This document shows, in pieces, positions 24,098-33,265 of a stretch of 64,000 nt of DNA. The stretch is from Streptomyces cadmiisoli (lineage in GTDB: Bacteria; Actinomycetota; Actinomycetes; Streptomycetales; Streptomycetaceae). The stretch spans positions 8,184,001 to 8,248,000 of the forward strand of contig NZ_CP030073.1 of NCBI RefSeq assembly GCF_003261055.1, given 5' to 3'. Under the pieces are notes generated by a model. That model was not told the DNA's origin. It did no database searches and saw only the letters and a program-made list of their open reading frames with translations. The number at the start of each line of letters is the position of its first letter. Position 1 is the stretch's first letter. The position numbers and the translations under genes are program-made.

Positions 24098-26230
24098 TCA
24101 GGCAGCGGCCCGGCAGTCGACGTCCCCGGCGGGACTGCTGAATTCGTGTTCGGCCCAGATGGTCTTACCGGTGTCCTCGTACCGCGTGCCCCACTGCGAT
24201 GCCACGCACGCCACGAGGAACAGGCCCCGGCCCCCCTCGTCCAGGAGGCGCGCGTGCCGCAGGTGCGGTGCGGTGTCGGCGTCGTCGTGCACCTCCACCG
24301 TCAGTCTCCGGTCGAGGATCAGCCGTAGCCGGATCGGACCGTCGGCGTGGAGGGTCACATTGGTGGCCAGCTCGCTGACGACCAGTTCGATCGCCGGGAG
24401 GCAGTCCTCCAGCCCCCACTCCGACAGCTGCCGACGCGCCGCCCGCCGGGCCTCGGGGACCGAAGCCGGTTCCGGCGGGAAGGTCCACGACGGCGCCCGG
24501 TCGGGGGCGATGCTCCGGGTCCTGGCCACCAGCAGTGCCGCACCGTCCACCGGAGTGGTGTCGCGCAGGACCTCGTAGGCCACTTCGTCGCAGACCTGCG
24601 CGGGCGGCGCTTTGGTCCGTACGACCTCGCGCAGCCGGCTGGCACGCTCACGCGCCTCGGTCGGGTGGCGCTCCGCGCTGCCGTCGGAGTACAGCGTCAG
24701 CAGGCTCCCGACCGGCAGTCGAGTGGTGAGCAGGTCGTACGGAACGCCCTGGCCGAGGTGGGCGCCCGTGGGTACCTCCAGCGCGCTCGCCACGCCTTCG
24801 GGGGTGGTGAGCAGCGGGCTCTCGTGTCCTGCCGAGGCGGCTGAGCACTGCCGGGTCACCGGGTCGTACGTGACGTACAGACATGAGGCGGTGAAGGGAG
24901 GCTGTGCTTCGTGCAGGGTCGCCGGGCTGGTGTCGTACTCGTGGGCCAGCCGCTGGGTGACGTCGTCGAGATGCGCCATCAGCTCGTCGGGCGGCAGGTC
25001 CATCGAGGCCAGCGTGGACGCGGCGGTCCGCAGACGTCCCATCGCCCCGGCGGCCCGCAGGTCTTCGCCCGGCACGTATCCGATGATCAGCCCCACACGG
25101 CAGCTGGACAGGGGAAGGACGTCGAACCAATGCGCGCCGTACCGGCCGGTCCGGTAGCAGTGCGCGGACTCGACGGCCGCCAGTTCGGGCGACACCCGCG
25201 GCAGCAGACTGCGCTGGAGCGTGACGGCGACCGTGTGCTCGCGGGTGAATCGGCGGGCGTTGTCGAGACACACCGCCGTGAACGCGGCCAACTGCGCGGC
25301 CAGCGACCGGTCCTCCTCGTTGAAGGGTTCGCTGTGGTGGCCGTCGCGGTAGAAGCTGGCCAGGCCCATCACCAGCCCGTGCACGGTCAAGGGTGTGACG
25401 ATCAGTGAATGAACGCCGGACGCGGCGATGAATCCCGCTCGTGCGTGGTCCCGGGCCAGCCAGCCGCCCGACTCGGGCACCGCGCTGATCAGCCGGGGCC
25501 GCAGGTCCGCCAGTGCCTGCGTGTACGGGGTGTGCGAGGCGAACGGACTGGCGCCACCGACCGGGTAGGCGCCCACGGCCTGACGCTCGCGCGCCTTGAA
25601 CGCGGCACGTCGCATCGGCAGCGCGACCGTGACCGGGCCCATGGGCGCGTCACCGGTGAAGATGGCCTCCATCAGGTCGATCGCGATGGCGTCGGCGAAG
25701 TCGGGGACCACGATGTCGGCCAGTTCCTGTGCGGTCCGCAGGGCGTCGAGCGTACTGCCGATGCTGGTCCGCGCCACGTTCAGGAGATCCAGTTCGCGTT
25801 GCTTGCGGTTCTGTTCCGTGACGTCGTGGATCATCGAGGCGGCGGCGTGGCGGAGGTGTCCCGCGCGTTTGATCGGATACCCGGTGACGGCGTACTCGTG
25901 CTCGCGGTCCGGATCGGTGGCCGGGCAGGCGGACATCGGGCGGTCCAGGACCGGGCTCCGGGTCTCCAGCACGAGCCGCATGATCGGTGACAGCGGCAAA
26001 CTGCCGTCCAGGTCCTTGAGGTCCGCGCCTATCACCAGCTCCGCGGACAGGCCGCGCAGCGCGAGCGCCGCGGGATTGGAACGAAGCACGCGCAGTCGTG
26101 CGTCGTACACCTCCAGCGCGGCCCTGGACTGGTCGAACAGCTCCTTCTCGACGCCTTCCGCCGCGTTCGGGGCCGCCGCGCCGATCGACGAGGGAGCGTG
26201 TCGTGGTTCACCAGGCATGATCGATCTCAT
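24098..26230 (-). CDS. PAS-GAF-SpoIIE-like-HATPase regulator with degenerate phosphatase motifs
   Basis: 710 residues. A PAS-like domain (about 30-140), a GAF domain (160-325), a PP2C/SpoIIE domain (340-570) and a C-terminal HATPase_c anti-sigma-kinase domain (590-695; S-E-L-A-T-N N-box at 619-624 and D-E-G-G-R-G-L near 664) are arranged as in Streptomyces Rsb-type stress regulators. The PP2C motif usually reading G-G-D-W-Y-D is G-A-H-W-F-D at 365-370, and the G-D-V-x-G-H-G motif is G-Y-V-P-G-E-D at 384-390, so two metal-binding aspartates are missing. L-Y-S-D-G at 513-517 is intact. Phosphatase activity is doubtful, while the HATPase half looks functional. The alternative start ATG 26218 cannot be excluded. 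Confidence 0.8.
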   Translation of the reverse strand: MRSIMPGEPRHAPSSIGAAAPNAAEGVEKELFDQSRAALEVYDARLRVLRSNPAALALRGLSAELVIGADLKDLDGSLPLSPIMRLVLETRSPVLDRPMSACPATDPDREHEYAVTGYPIKRAGHLRHAAASMIHDVTEQNRKQRELDLLNVARTSIGSTLDALRTAQELADIVVPDFADAIAIDLMEAIFTGDAPMGPVTVALPMRRAAFKARERQAVGAYPVGGASPFASHTPYTQALADLRPRLISAVPESGGWLARDHARAGFIAASGVHSLIVTPLTVHGLVMGLASFYRDGHHSEPFNEEDRSLAAQLAAFTAVCLDNARRFTREHTVAVTLQRSLLPRVSPELAAVESAHCYRTGRYGAHWFDVLPLSSCRVGLIIGYVPGEDLRAAGAMGRLRTAASTLASMDLPPDELMAHLDDVTQRLAHEYDTSPATLHEAQPPFTASCLYVTYDPVTRQCSAASAGHESPLLTTPEGVASALEVPTGAHLGQGVPYDLLTTRLPVGSLLTLYSDGSAERHPTEARERASRLREVVRTKAPPAQVCDEVAYEVLRDTTPVDGAALLVARTRSIAPDRAPSWTFPPEPASVPEARRAARRQLSEWGLEDCLPAIELVVSELATNVTLHADGPIRLRLILDRRLTVEVHDDADTAPHLRHARLLDEGGRGLFLVACVASQWGTRYEDTGKTIWAEHEFSSPAGDVDCRAAA

Positions 26231-26366
26231 CTCTCATCGACAAGGCCCAGTAAACCTGCCTGTCCGCCCACCAGCCACCGGGAGCCGGCCCGGCCGGTCG
26301 GTCCTGGTCGGCCGCTGCTCGCGGGGGAGGGAAAGCACCGGCGGTGATCACATAGGCTCTGCCCCC

Positions 26367-27113
26367 GTGATTTCTGAGCCGGAAATGGAAGACGGTGTCG
26401 GCGATTTCGGTACTTGCCGCACCGTGGGTGACTACAGCGAGGAGTCCGTGGCGCACAGCAGGTCACGAAACCCCTGGCTGTGGGCGCTCGGAGGCGTACT
26501 GGTGGCCTCGGCGCTCTGGGCGGTGGCGGTGTTCCGGTGGGAGCTGGGCGTCCCGGAGCCGGACACGCGCGGGTACCGGCTCACCGCGGGTACCTGCCGG
26601 TCCGTGCAACTGACCGCACTCACCGCGGAGATCGGGCCCAAGGACTCCTCGGGTGTTGTGGTCTCCGGGATGTCGCGGCATCCGGCTGCCGATCACCTCC
26701 AGTGCTTCATCCACCTGCGTCCTGACGCGAACGGCGAGCATGCCGACACGGGTTGGTTCATCGACTACACGGTCGGCATCGACGTCGCACTGCACAAGCA
26801 GAGCGACCCGGGCGTGGAGTTCGAGGCGGGACGGCGGGTCACGGACCTGGGGATCGTCCCCGAGAGTGGGGCGCAGCGCCTTCCGGACCTGGGCGACCAG
26901 GCGTATCTGATCACCCGGGACAGCAGCACCCGGGAGTTGCGGGTGCTCGACGGTGGCGTCGTGCTCTCGCTGAGCCTGTCCGCCATGGTCAGCTACCAGG
27001 GCGTGGACGACAGCGGGTCGATGGCCGAGGCACCGGAGGTCCCGGACCTGTCCGCTTACCGCACCGCCATGATCGACGACCTGCGCGATCTCAAGTCCCG
27101 TCTCAAGAAGTGA
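26367..27113 (+). CDS. single-pass membrane protein, unknown function
   Basis: 248 residues from GTG 26367, or 242 from ATG 26385. About 35 hydrophilic residues precede one transmembrane helix (W-L-W-A-L-G-G-V-L-V-A-S-A-L-W-A-V-A-V-F), and the C-terminal 190 residues should be extracytoplasmic; two cysteines there could pair. I recognise no family. A TAGGCT hexamer (26353-26358) ends eight bases before GTG 26367 and there is no ribosome binding site, so the message may be leaderless. The gene is divergent from the SpoIIE-like regulator, with 136 bases between them. Confidence 0.65.
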   Translation: MISEPEMEDGVGDFGTCRTVGDYSEESVAHSRSRNPWLWALGGVLVASALWAVAVFRWELGVPEPDTRGYRLTAGTCRSVQLTALTAEIGPKDSSGVVVSGMSRHPAADHLQCFIHLRPDANGEHADTGWFIDYTVGIDVALHKQSDPGVEFEAGRRVTDLGIVPESGAQRLPDLGDQAYLITRDSSTRELRVLDGGVVLSLSLSAMVSYQGVDDSGSMAEAPEVPDLSAYRTAMIDDLRDLKSRLKK

Positions 27114-27166
27114 GCCCGGACCGGGTGGCGGCGCTGTCGGCCGCGCGTCGTCGTTCGGTCCGGCTC
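27112..27166. terminator. long imperfect hairpin between convergent genes
   Basis: GAGCC-C-GGACCG (27112-27123) pairs with CGGTCC-GGCTC (27156-27166), leaving one bulged base and a G/C-rich interior. It lies between the convergent membrane protein and aldo/keto reductase genes and may serve both. Confidence 0.4.
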
Positions 27167-27200
27167 GCGGTGGGTGCAGTCGGCGCGGCCCGGGGTGGGT

Positions 27201-28145
27201 TCAGTCCGACGCCCGCGTCAAGCGGTCCAGTTCCTCGGCGGTGAGGCGCAGCTGCGCGACCCCCAGCAGCGCCGGAAGCTGGTCCACCGTCCGGGCCGAG
27301 GCGATCGGCGCGGTGATCGTCGGCTGCGCCGCCAGCCAGGCGAGGGCGACGGTGGCCACGGGCGTGCCGTGAGCGTCGGCGATCTCGTCCAGGGCCGCGA
27401 GGACCTTCCGGCCGCGCTCGGACTCGACGTACTTCCCGGCCGAGCCCGCACGGGCGCTGTCGACGGGGGTACCCGGACGGTACTTGCCGGTGAGGAAACC
27501 GGAGGCCAGGGAGAAATACGGCACCGCGGCGAGGCCCTCGCGGGCGGCGAGGTCCCGCAGTGGGCCCTCGTACGTGTCACGCGAGACCAGGTTGTAGTGC
27601 GGTTGGACGGCGACGTAGCGGGCGAGGCCCGCGCGGTCGGAGACCTCCAACGAGGCCCGCAGGCGTTCGGGGCTGATGTTGGACGCGGCGATGTGCCGGA
27701 CCTTGCCCGCCTTCACCAACTCGTCGAGGGCGCCGACGATCTCGTCGACCGGTACCTCGGGTTTGTCGTAGTGGGTGAAGTAGAGGTCGATGTGATCGGT
27801 GTCCAGGCGGAGCAGCGAGGCGTCCGCCGCGGCCTTGATGTTGGCGGCGGACAGGCCCTGGTACCGCGGGTGCTGGCTGACCTTGGTGGCGATGACGACG
27901 TCCGAGCGGTTGCCACGGGACTTCATCCATCTGCCGATGATCGTCTCGGACTCGCCGCCCTCGTTGCCCTCGGCGAACGCGGAGTACGAGTCGGCCGTGT
28001 CGATGAAGTTGCCGCCCGCGCTCGCGTACGCGTCGAGGACGGCGAAGGAGGCCTGCTCGCTCGCGGTCCAGCCGAAGACGTTGCCGCCCAGGGCGAGGGG
28101 GAACACCTCGAGACCGGAGGAACCGAGTGTGCGCAGAGACGTCAT
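27201..28145 (-). CDS. aldo/keto reductase
   Basis: 314 residues, a complete AKR barrel. The catalytic tetrad is visible: Asp in F-I-D-T-A-D-S-Y, the Tyr four residues later, Lys in I-A-T-K-V-S and His in Y-F-T-H-Y-D. N-terminal R-T-L-G-S-S-G-L-E-V and the C-terminal cofactor region with P-I-A-S-A-R-T are typical of NADPH-dependent YajO/YghZ-like enzymes that reduce aldehydes and ketones. It is divergent from the D-cysteine desulfhydrase-like gene over a 156-base region. The physiological substrate is unknown. Confidence 0.9.
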   Translation of the reverse strand: MTSLRTLGSSGLEVFPLALGGNVFGWTASEQASFAVLDAYASAGGNFIDTADSYSAFAEGNEGGESETIIGRWMKSRGNRSDVVIATKVSQHPRYQGLSAANIKAAADASLLRLDTDHIDLYFTHYDKPEVPVDEIVGALDELVKAGKVRHIAASNISPERLRASLEVSDRAGLARYVAVQPHYNLVSRDTYEGPLRDLAAREGLAAVPYFSLASGFLTGKYRPGTPVDSARAGSAGKYVESERGRKVLAALDEIADAHGTPVATVALAWLAAQPTITAPIASARTVDQLPALLGVAQLRLTAEELDRLTRASD

Positions 28146-28301
28146 ACTTCAATGTCAGCGCCAACCTCGGATGATCGCATTCCATCGTCCGGGGCAGTCG
28201 TCGCGCGAAGGGGCACGCGACGAGGGGCTGAGGAAATCCGCCTGCCCACCGGACGACAGCACCGACCGGCCGCCGAAGTCAGGCTCGGGAAGGAGAACAC
28301 A

Positions 28302-29300
28302 GTGAGTACGAACGACGCGCCCGCCGAGTCACGACGGGTGCGGCTGGGCACGTGGCCCACGCCGCTCGAACCGGCGCCCCGTCTCGCGGTCGCGCTCGGC
28401 CTGGACGCCGCCGACCTGTGGGTCAAGCGCGACGACCTGACCGGTCTCGGCGGCGGTGGCAACAAGGTCCGCAAACTGGAGTGGACCGTGGGCGCCGCGC
28501 TGGCCGAGGGCGCCGACACACTGGTGACCACCGGCTCGCCGCAGAGCAATCACGCCCGGCTCACCGCGGCTGCCGCGGCCCGCTCGGGCATCGAGGCCGT
28601 GCTGGTGTTCCCGGGCTCCCCGGGTGCGTCAGGGTCCGGGAATCTCGCGCTGGACGGTCTGTTCGGCGCCCGGATCGTATGGGCCGGCGACGTGGACGCC
28701 GAGGGTCTGGCACGGGTGGCCGCTCGCACCGTGGCGCACCTGACGGAGGACGGCCGGCACCCGGCCCTCATCCCGTTCGGCGGTTCGAACGCTCTCGGCG
28801 CGCAGGGCTACGCCGAGTGCGCCCGCGAACTGACGGCCCAGCTGCCGGACGTGTCCACCGTCGTGGTCGCGGTGGGTTCCGGCGGCACCATGGCGGGCCT
28901 GGTCGCCGTACTGGGGCCGGAGCGGGTGCTGGGCGTGGACACGGAAGCGATGGCCGACCCGGTGTCCGCCGTGGCCGAGATGGCGACCGAAGCGGGCGGC
29001 CGGGTCGTGACGCCCGCCGACCTCACGGTCCACGGCCGCCCGGGAGACGGGTACGGCGTCCTCACCCCGGCTGTCGAGGACGCCCTGCTGCTGGCCGCCC
29101 GGACCGAAGGGCTGGTCCTGGACCCGGTCTACACGGGGCGGGCTCTGGCCGGCCTGGCCGCCGCGGTCGAGGACGGGACGGTGCTCCGGGGGCGACCCAC
29201 GGTGTTCCTGCACACCGGAGGACTGCCCGGCCTGTTCGGACATCCGGCGGCGATCGCGTACGCGGAGAACGCGCTGCGAGACGGTACGCGGGGCGGCTGA
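28302..29300 (+). CDS. PLP-dependent D-cysteine desulfhydrase/ACC-deaminase family enzyme
   Basis: 332 residues from GTG 28302, which follows AAGGAG. The PLP lysine lies in G-G-G-N-K-V-R-K-L near residue 52, S-P-Q-S-N-H-A-R follows, and the phosphate loop G-S-G-G-T-M-A-G-L is near residue 190. The C terminus has D-P-V-Y-T-G-R-A and L-H-T-G-G-L-P-G-L-F. This is the DcyD/ACC-deaminase fold-type II group. DcyD members split D-cysteine to pyruvate, sulfide and ammonia; ACC deaminases open 1-aminocyclopropane-1-carboxylate. The Leu after T-G-G in the C-terminal motif and the overall pattern favour desulfhydrase, without proof. Confidence 0.85.
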   Translation: MSTNDAPAESRRVRLGTWPTPLEPAPRLAVALGLDAADLWVKRDDLTGLGGGGNKVRKLEWTVGAALAEGADTLVTTGSPQSNHARLTAAAAARSGIEAVLVFPGSPGASGSGNLALDGLFGARIVWAGDVDAEGLARVAARTVAHLTEDGRHPALIPFGGSNALGAQGYAECARELTAQLPDVSTVVVAVGSGGTMAGLVAVLGPERVLGVDTEAMADPVSAVAEMATEAGGRVVTPADLTVHGRPGDGYGVLTPAVEDALLLAARTEGLVLDPVYTGRALAGLAAAVEDGTVLRGRPTVFLHTGGLPGLFGHPAAIAYAENALRDGTRGG

Positions 29301-29478
29301 ACGGATCCGGGCGGGCCGCCGCGCGAGGCGGGTGCCGTGGGCCGAACGACGGCGTCCACCCCCGGCAACGGGTGGGGCCCGGCGCCGCAGGTGCCCGCCC
29401 CATGTCCCACATGTGTCGCCACGACCCGTACCTACCTGTGACCGAGCACTCTAGGATTTTGTCCCGGGGGTGGTTCGT

Positions 29479-32310
29479 GTGGCGGCGGAGTTCCGTGTGC
29501 TGGGCGGGGTCGAAGTGCGGGTCGACGGCGCCAGGCTGGAGTTGGGGCCCGTTCGGCAGCAACGGGTCCTGGCCGCGCTCCTGTTGGACGCCAACACGTT
29601 GGTGACGCCCGACCAACTCGTGGACCGTGTCTGGGGGGAGCGGGCACCGCAGCGCGCCCGGCAGACGCTCTACAGCTACCTCTCCAGGCTGCGCCACGCC
29701 TTGCGGGCGGTCACCGGTGAGGCGTGGATCGAGCGGCGCCCGGGAGGATACGAGCTGACCGTCGCCCCCTCAGCCGTCGACCTGCACCGTTTCCGCGCCG
29801 ACACCGCGCGGGCCCGCGCCGTGGTGCGGGAGGGTGACGAGGACGAGGCGGCACGCCTGTTCACGGAGTCCCTCGCGCTCTGGCGCGGCGACGTGTGTCC
29901 CGGTATCGACACTCCCTGGTTCAACGCCCAGCGGGAGGCGGCGCACACCGAGCGGCTCGCGGCCTTCCTGGACTGGGGCGACCTCCAGTTACGGCGAGGT
30001 CTGCACGCCGAGTTGCTGACCGCGCTGCCCGCCCACGCCGCCGGTCACCCTCTGGACGAGCGGCTGGCGGCCCAGCTGATGCTCGCCCTCTACCGCGGCG
30101 GACGTCCTGCCGACGCCCTCAACCACTATCAGGTGGTGCGCCGTCGGCTCGCCGAGGAGTTGGGCATCGACCCGGCCACGCCGCTGCGGGAGCTGTACCA
30201 GCAGATCCTGATCTCGGATCCCCGGCTCGCGCCACCCGAGCGGGACGACCCGGACCCCGCGCCCGCCGACGCGGTGCATCCCAGACAACTGCCGGCGCTC
30301 CCGCCGCTGTTCGTCGGCCGTGGCAGTGAACTGGCCCGACTGGACAAGCTGATGGGGCCGCAGCACAGGCCTGACAACGGCTCCGTGCTGACAACCGCGA
30401 TCTGCGGCACCGGCGGTGTCGGAAAGACGTGGCTGGCCCTGCGCTGGGCCCATGACCAGAGCGAGCAGTTCCCCGACGGTCAGTTGTACGCCGACCTGCG
30501 CGGCTTCGCTCCCACCGGCGAACCGGCGGACCCGTACGCGGTCGTACGGGGATTCCTGGAGGCGCTCGGCGCCGACCCCGCGAACCTGCCCTCCGCCCCG
30601 CAGTCCCAGGCCGCGCTGTACCGAAGCCTCACGGCGGGCCGGCGATTACTCGTCGTGCTCGACAACGCCCGCGACACCGACCAGGTGGTGCCCCTGCTGC
30701 CGGGCAGTCCCACCTGCGCGGTACTGATCACCAGCCGGCACCGGCTCCCCGGACTGGCCGCCTCCCACGGGGCGGTACAGCTCATCCTGGAGACACTCGA
30801 CGGCACCGAGGCACATGACCTGCTCGCCCGGCGTCTGGGCGCCGACATGCTCGCCGCGGAACCCGTCGCCGCCACCGAGCTCCTCCACCACTGCGCAGGC
30901 CTGCCACTGGCCATCAGCGTCCTCGCCGCCCGCATCACCACGGACCCGGTCCTCTCCCTGGCCGCCCTCGCAGCCGAACTGCGCGACACCGCGACCCGGC
31001 TCGACGCACTGGAGACGGGTGAGGAGACCAGTGACGTACGGGCGGTGTTCGCCTCGTCCTACCTGGCCCTGGACGCCGATTCCGCCCGGGTCTTCCGTCA
31101 GCTCGCCCAGGCACCCGGGGCCGACATTGGACTGGGTGCCGCCGTCAGCCTGACCACCCTGCCGCTCGCCGGGCTCCGGAAGCGTCTGCGCAGTCTCCAG
31201 GCGCACCACCTGCTTCAGGAACATGTGCCCGGCCGCTTCACCTACCACGACCTGCTGCGTGCCTACGCCCTCGAACTGGCGGAGACCGCCGCGCCCGCCG
31301 TCGAAGCGGGCGCGGCACTCACCCGCGTACTCGACCACTACGCGCACTCGGCACACGCCGCCGACCGCGTCCTGCTGCCCCACCGGGACCCGCTGCCGCC
31401 GGTCCCGGTGAGCGACGGCACACAACCCGAGGTTTTCACCACGCACGAGCAGGCGATGGCGTGGTTCGCGGGCGAGCACACCGTGCTGACAGCCGGCGTC
31501 GACCACGCCCTGCGCACCGGGCGCAACGTGCAGGCGTGGCGGCTGGCGTGGGCGATCACCACCTTCCTGGCCCGCCAGGGGCGCTGGGCCGATGTCAGCG
31601 CCGTGCACACCACCGCTCTCACCGCGGCGGTCCGCCTCGGGGATCCGGCCGCCCGCGCCGAGTCCCATCGCGCGCTCGCCTGGGCCTGCACGGAGACCGG
31701 CCGCTTCGCCGAGGCCCACGACGAGCTGACCCTCGCGCTTTCCCTGTCGGAGACCAGCGGCGACGGCCTGTCGGCCGCGCACACCCATCTCGCGCTCGGC
31801 TGGCTGTACGAGCGGCAGGGCGACAAACGGGCCGCCCTGCGGCACGACCAGCGCGCGGTCGAACTGTTCAGCTCGGTCGGCAACCTCGCGGGCCGGGCAC
31901 GGGCCTTGAACGCGGTGGCGTGGGACCACGCACAACTCGGCGACCACGCCGCATCCGTGCGCCGATGCCAGGAGGCGCTCGCCATCCAGCGCGAGCTCGG
32001 TGACGAACGGGGCCGGGCCGGCACATGGGACACCCTGGGATTCGCCCACCACCAACTCGGCGAGCACACCAGAGCCATCGAGTGCTACGAGCACAGTCTG
32101 CGCCTCAACCGCGCACTGGGACACCGCTACAACGAGGCCGAGAACCTGGTGCACCTGAGTCAGTCCCACCGGGCCACGGGAGCGGTCGAAGCGGCCGGCG
32201 ACGCCCTGCGCGAGGCACTCGGCATCTACCTCGACATCGGTGCCCTGGACTCGGACGTGGACCATGTCCGCACACTCCTGCGCGAACTCGACGGGCCGCC
32301 GGTTCCATGA
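29479..32310 (+). CDS. AfsR/SARP-type regulator with NB-ARC and TPR domains
   Basis: 943 residues from GTG 29479, which is preceded by CGGGGGTGG; GTG 29470 is the alternative. Residues 1-95 form the OmpR-like winged helix of SARPs (F-R-V-L-G-G-V-E-V, then Y-L-S-R-L-R-H-A-L), about 100-245 the BTAD domain, about 300-560 an NB-ARC ATPase with Walker A C-G-T-G-G-V-G-K-T and L-L-V-V-L-D-N-A as Walker B, and 650-943 tetratricopeptide repeats. Such proteins activate secondary-metabolite or stress genes by binding direct heptamer repeats, with ATP and TPR partners as inputs. TAGGAT at 29452-29457 is a plausible -10. No biosynthetic cluster adjoins it, so the target is unclear. Confidence 0.88.
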   Translation: MAAEFRVLGGVEVRVDGARLELGPVRQQRVLAALLLDANTLVTPDQLVDRVWGERAPQRARQTLYSYLSRLRHALRAVTGEAWIERRPGGYELTVAPSAVDLHRFRADTARARAVVREGDEDEAARLFTESLALWRGDVCPGIDTPWFNAQREAAHTERLAAFLDWGDLQLRRGLHAELLTALPAHAAGHPLDERLAAQLMLALYRGGRPADALNHYQVVRRRLAEELGIDPATPLRELYQQILISDPRLAPPERDDPDPAPADAVHPRQLPALPPLFVGRGSELARLDKLMGPQHRPDNGSVLTTAICGTGGVGKTWLALRWAHDQSEQFPDGQLYADLRGFAPTGEPADPYAVVRGFLEALGADPANLPSAPQSQAALYRSLTAGRRLLVVLDNARDTDQVVPLLPGSPTCAVLITSRHRLPGLAASHGAVQLILETLDGTEAHDLLARRLGADMLAAEPVAATELLHHCAGLPLAISVLAARITTDPVLSLAALAAELRDTATRLDALETGEETSDVRAVFASSYLALDADSARVFRQLAQAPGADIGLGAAVSLTTLPLAGLRKRLRSLQAHHLLQEHVPGRFTYHDLLRAYALELAETAAPAVEAGAALTRVLDHYAHSAHAADRVLLPHRDPLPPVPVSDGTQPEVFTTHEQAMAWFAGEHTVLTAGVDHALRTGRNVQAWRLAWAITTFLARQGRWADVSAVHTTALTAAVRLGDPAARAESHRALAWACTETGRFAEAHDELTLALSLSETSGDGLSAAHTHLALGWLYERQGDKRAALRHDQRAVELFSSVGNLAGRARALNAVAWDHAQLGDHAASVRRCQEALAIQRELGDERGRAGTWDTLGFAHHQLGEHTRAIECYEHSLRLNRALGHRYNEAENLVHLSQSHRATGAVEAAGDALREALGIYLDIGALDSDVDHVRTLLRELDGPPVP

Positions 32311-32384
32311 GTCACGGCGCACGCGTCGAACGCGTGCGCCGCAGGGTGACCGGATCCCGGCACGGTCGTGGTGAACCGAAACGC

Positions 32385-33110
32385 TCAGTCGTCCTCGATG
32401 CCGGGACGCTTCCCGCTGTCCTCGATGCTCGGACGCTTCCCGTCGGCCTCGGCGGCGTCCTCCGAGAGCCACTTGGAGTGGTGGCGGTCCGCCCATGCGC
32501 GGCCGACGTATCCCGTGCGCATTCCCTCAAGGGCCTCCGGATCCCCGTACGCCTTCCGCATATGGGCGATGATCACGAAGGTGATGGCCCAGGCGACGAC
32601 GTCGTGGATCAGGATCGCGTTGGTTCGGGAGATGAGGGGCAGGAACCCGCTGAACCACATCAGCGAACCGGTGAACATCATGACCAGCACGGCGCCGGCG
32701 ATCCAGCCCGCGTACAGCTTCTGACCCGCGTTGAACTTGCCGGCCGGACGTGCACCCGGTGACGTGACCCGTCCGCGGGCCGCGCGCAGCCACTGTGTGT
32801 CGTACGGCGCGAAGCGATTGAGCCGCCGAAGGTCCGCACGGAGAGCGGCCGACGAGAGCCCGATCAGCAGCGGGGCCGGCAGCAGGATGCCCGACCACCG
32901 GTGCACGGTGGAGACCAGGTGGCGATGCCCGACCACCTGGGCGAGCGGGCCCAGGTAGAGGCACGCCGCTGTCACCAGGCAGACCAGCATCAGCCAGCCG
33001 GTGGCGCGGTGCACCAGTCGCTCGGTCGTACTGAATCGGCGGACTCTCCCGGGCGGGTCGAGCCGCTTCACGTTCCCTGTCGGCCCGTCCCAGCCGACCG
33101 TGGATGTCAT
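32385..33110 (-). CDS. membrane cytochrome b (formate-dehydrogenase gamma-like)
   Basis: 241 residues with four transmembrane helices (about residues 33-55, 68-85, 135-155 and 170-190). Histidines inside or at the helix ends, in R-L-V-H-R-A-T-G-W, T-V-H-R-W-S-G, I-L-I-H-D-V-V-A-W and I-I-A-H-M-R-K-A, are placed to bind two b hemes. The C-terminal 50 residues are soluble and acidic. The family passes electrons between the quinone pool and a periplasmic-side oxidoreductase, and a Tat-type molybdopterin enzyme is encoded two genes upstream on the same strand. The ATG at 33110 has GGGAGGTG before it. Confidence 0.85.
   Translation of the reverse strand: MTSTVGWDGPTGNVKRLDPPGRVRRFSTTERLVHRATGWLMLVCLVTAACLYLGPLAQVVGHRHLVSTVHRWSGILLPAPLLIGLSSAALRADLRRLNRFAPYDTQWLRAARGRVTSPGARPAGKFNAGQKLYAGWIAGAVLVMMFTGSLMWFSGFLPLISRTNAILIHDVVAWAITFVIIAHMRKAYGDPEALEGMRTGYVGRAWADRHHSKWLSEDAAEADGKRPSIEDSGKRPGIEDD
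32391..32444. repeat. two 27-bp tandem repeats at the end of the cytochrome b gene
   Basis: Units 32391-32417 and 32418-32444 differ at few positions and encode the repeated C-terminal Gly-Lys-Arg-Pro-x-Ile-Glu-Asp. The period is a multiple of three, so the frame is kept. A recent slippage duplication is likely. Confidence 0.7.
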
Positions 33111-33209
33111 GTGTGCGCACCTCCCGGTGGCGGTGGACCACTTGCCGGCCGCTGAGACGCCGGGCAGGTGTGTGTCTGACGGGCGAGGGTGTTTCGGGGG
33201 CGGAGCGAC

Positions 33210-33256
33210 GCCGGACCCGGGCCGCCGGGACAACTGCCCGGCGGCCCGAGTCCGGC
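33210..33256 (-). terminator. strong stem-loop downstream of the AOC-like gene
   Basis: A 20-base stem with one mismatch (7 + 12 paired bases; arms 33210-33229 and 33237-33256) closes a seven-base loop ten bases beyond the stop of the secreted barrel gene. It should separate that transcript from the cytochrome b gene, which has its own ribosome binding site. Confidence 0.65.
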
Positions 33257-33265
33257 GGTGGGGGA

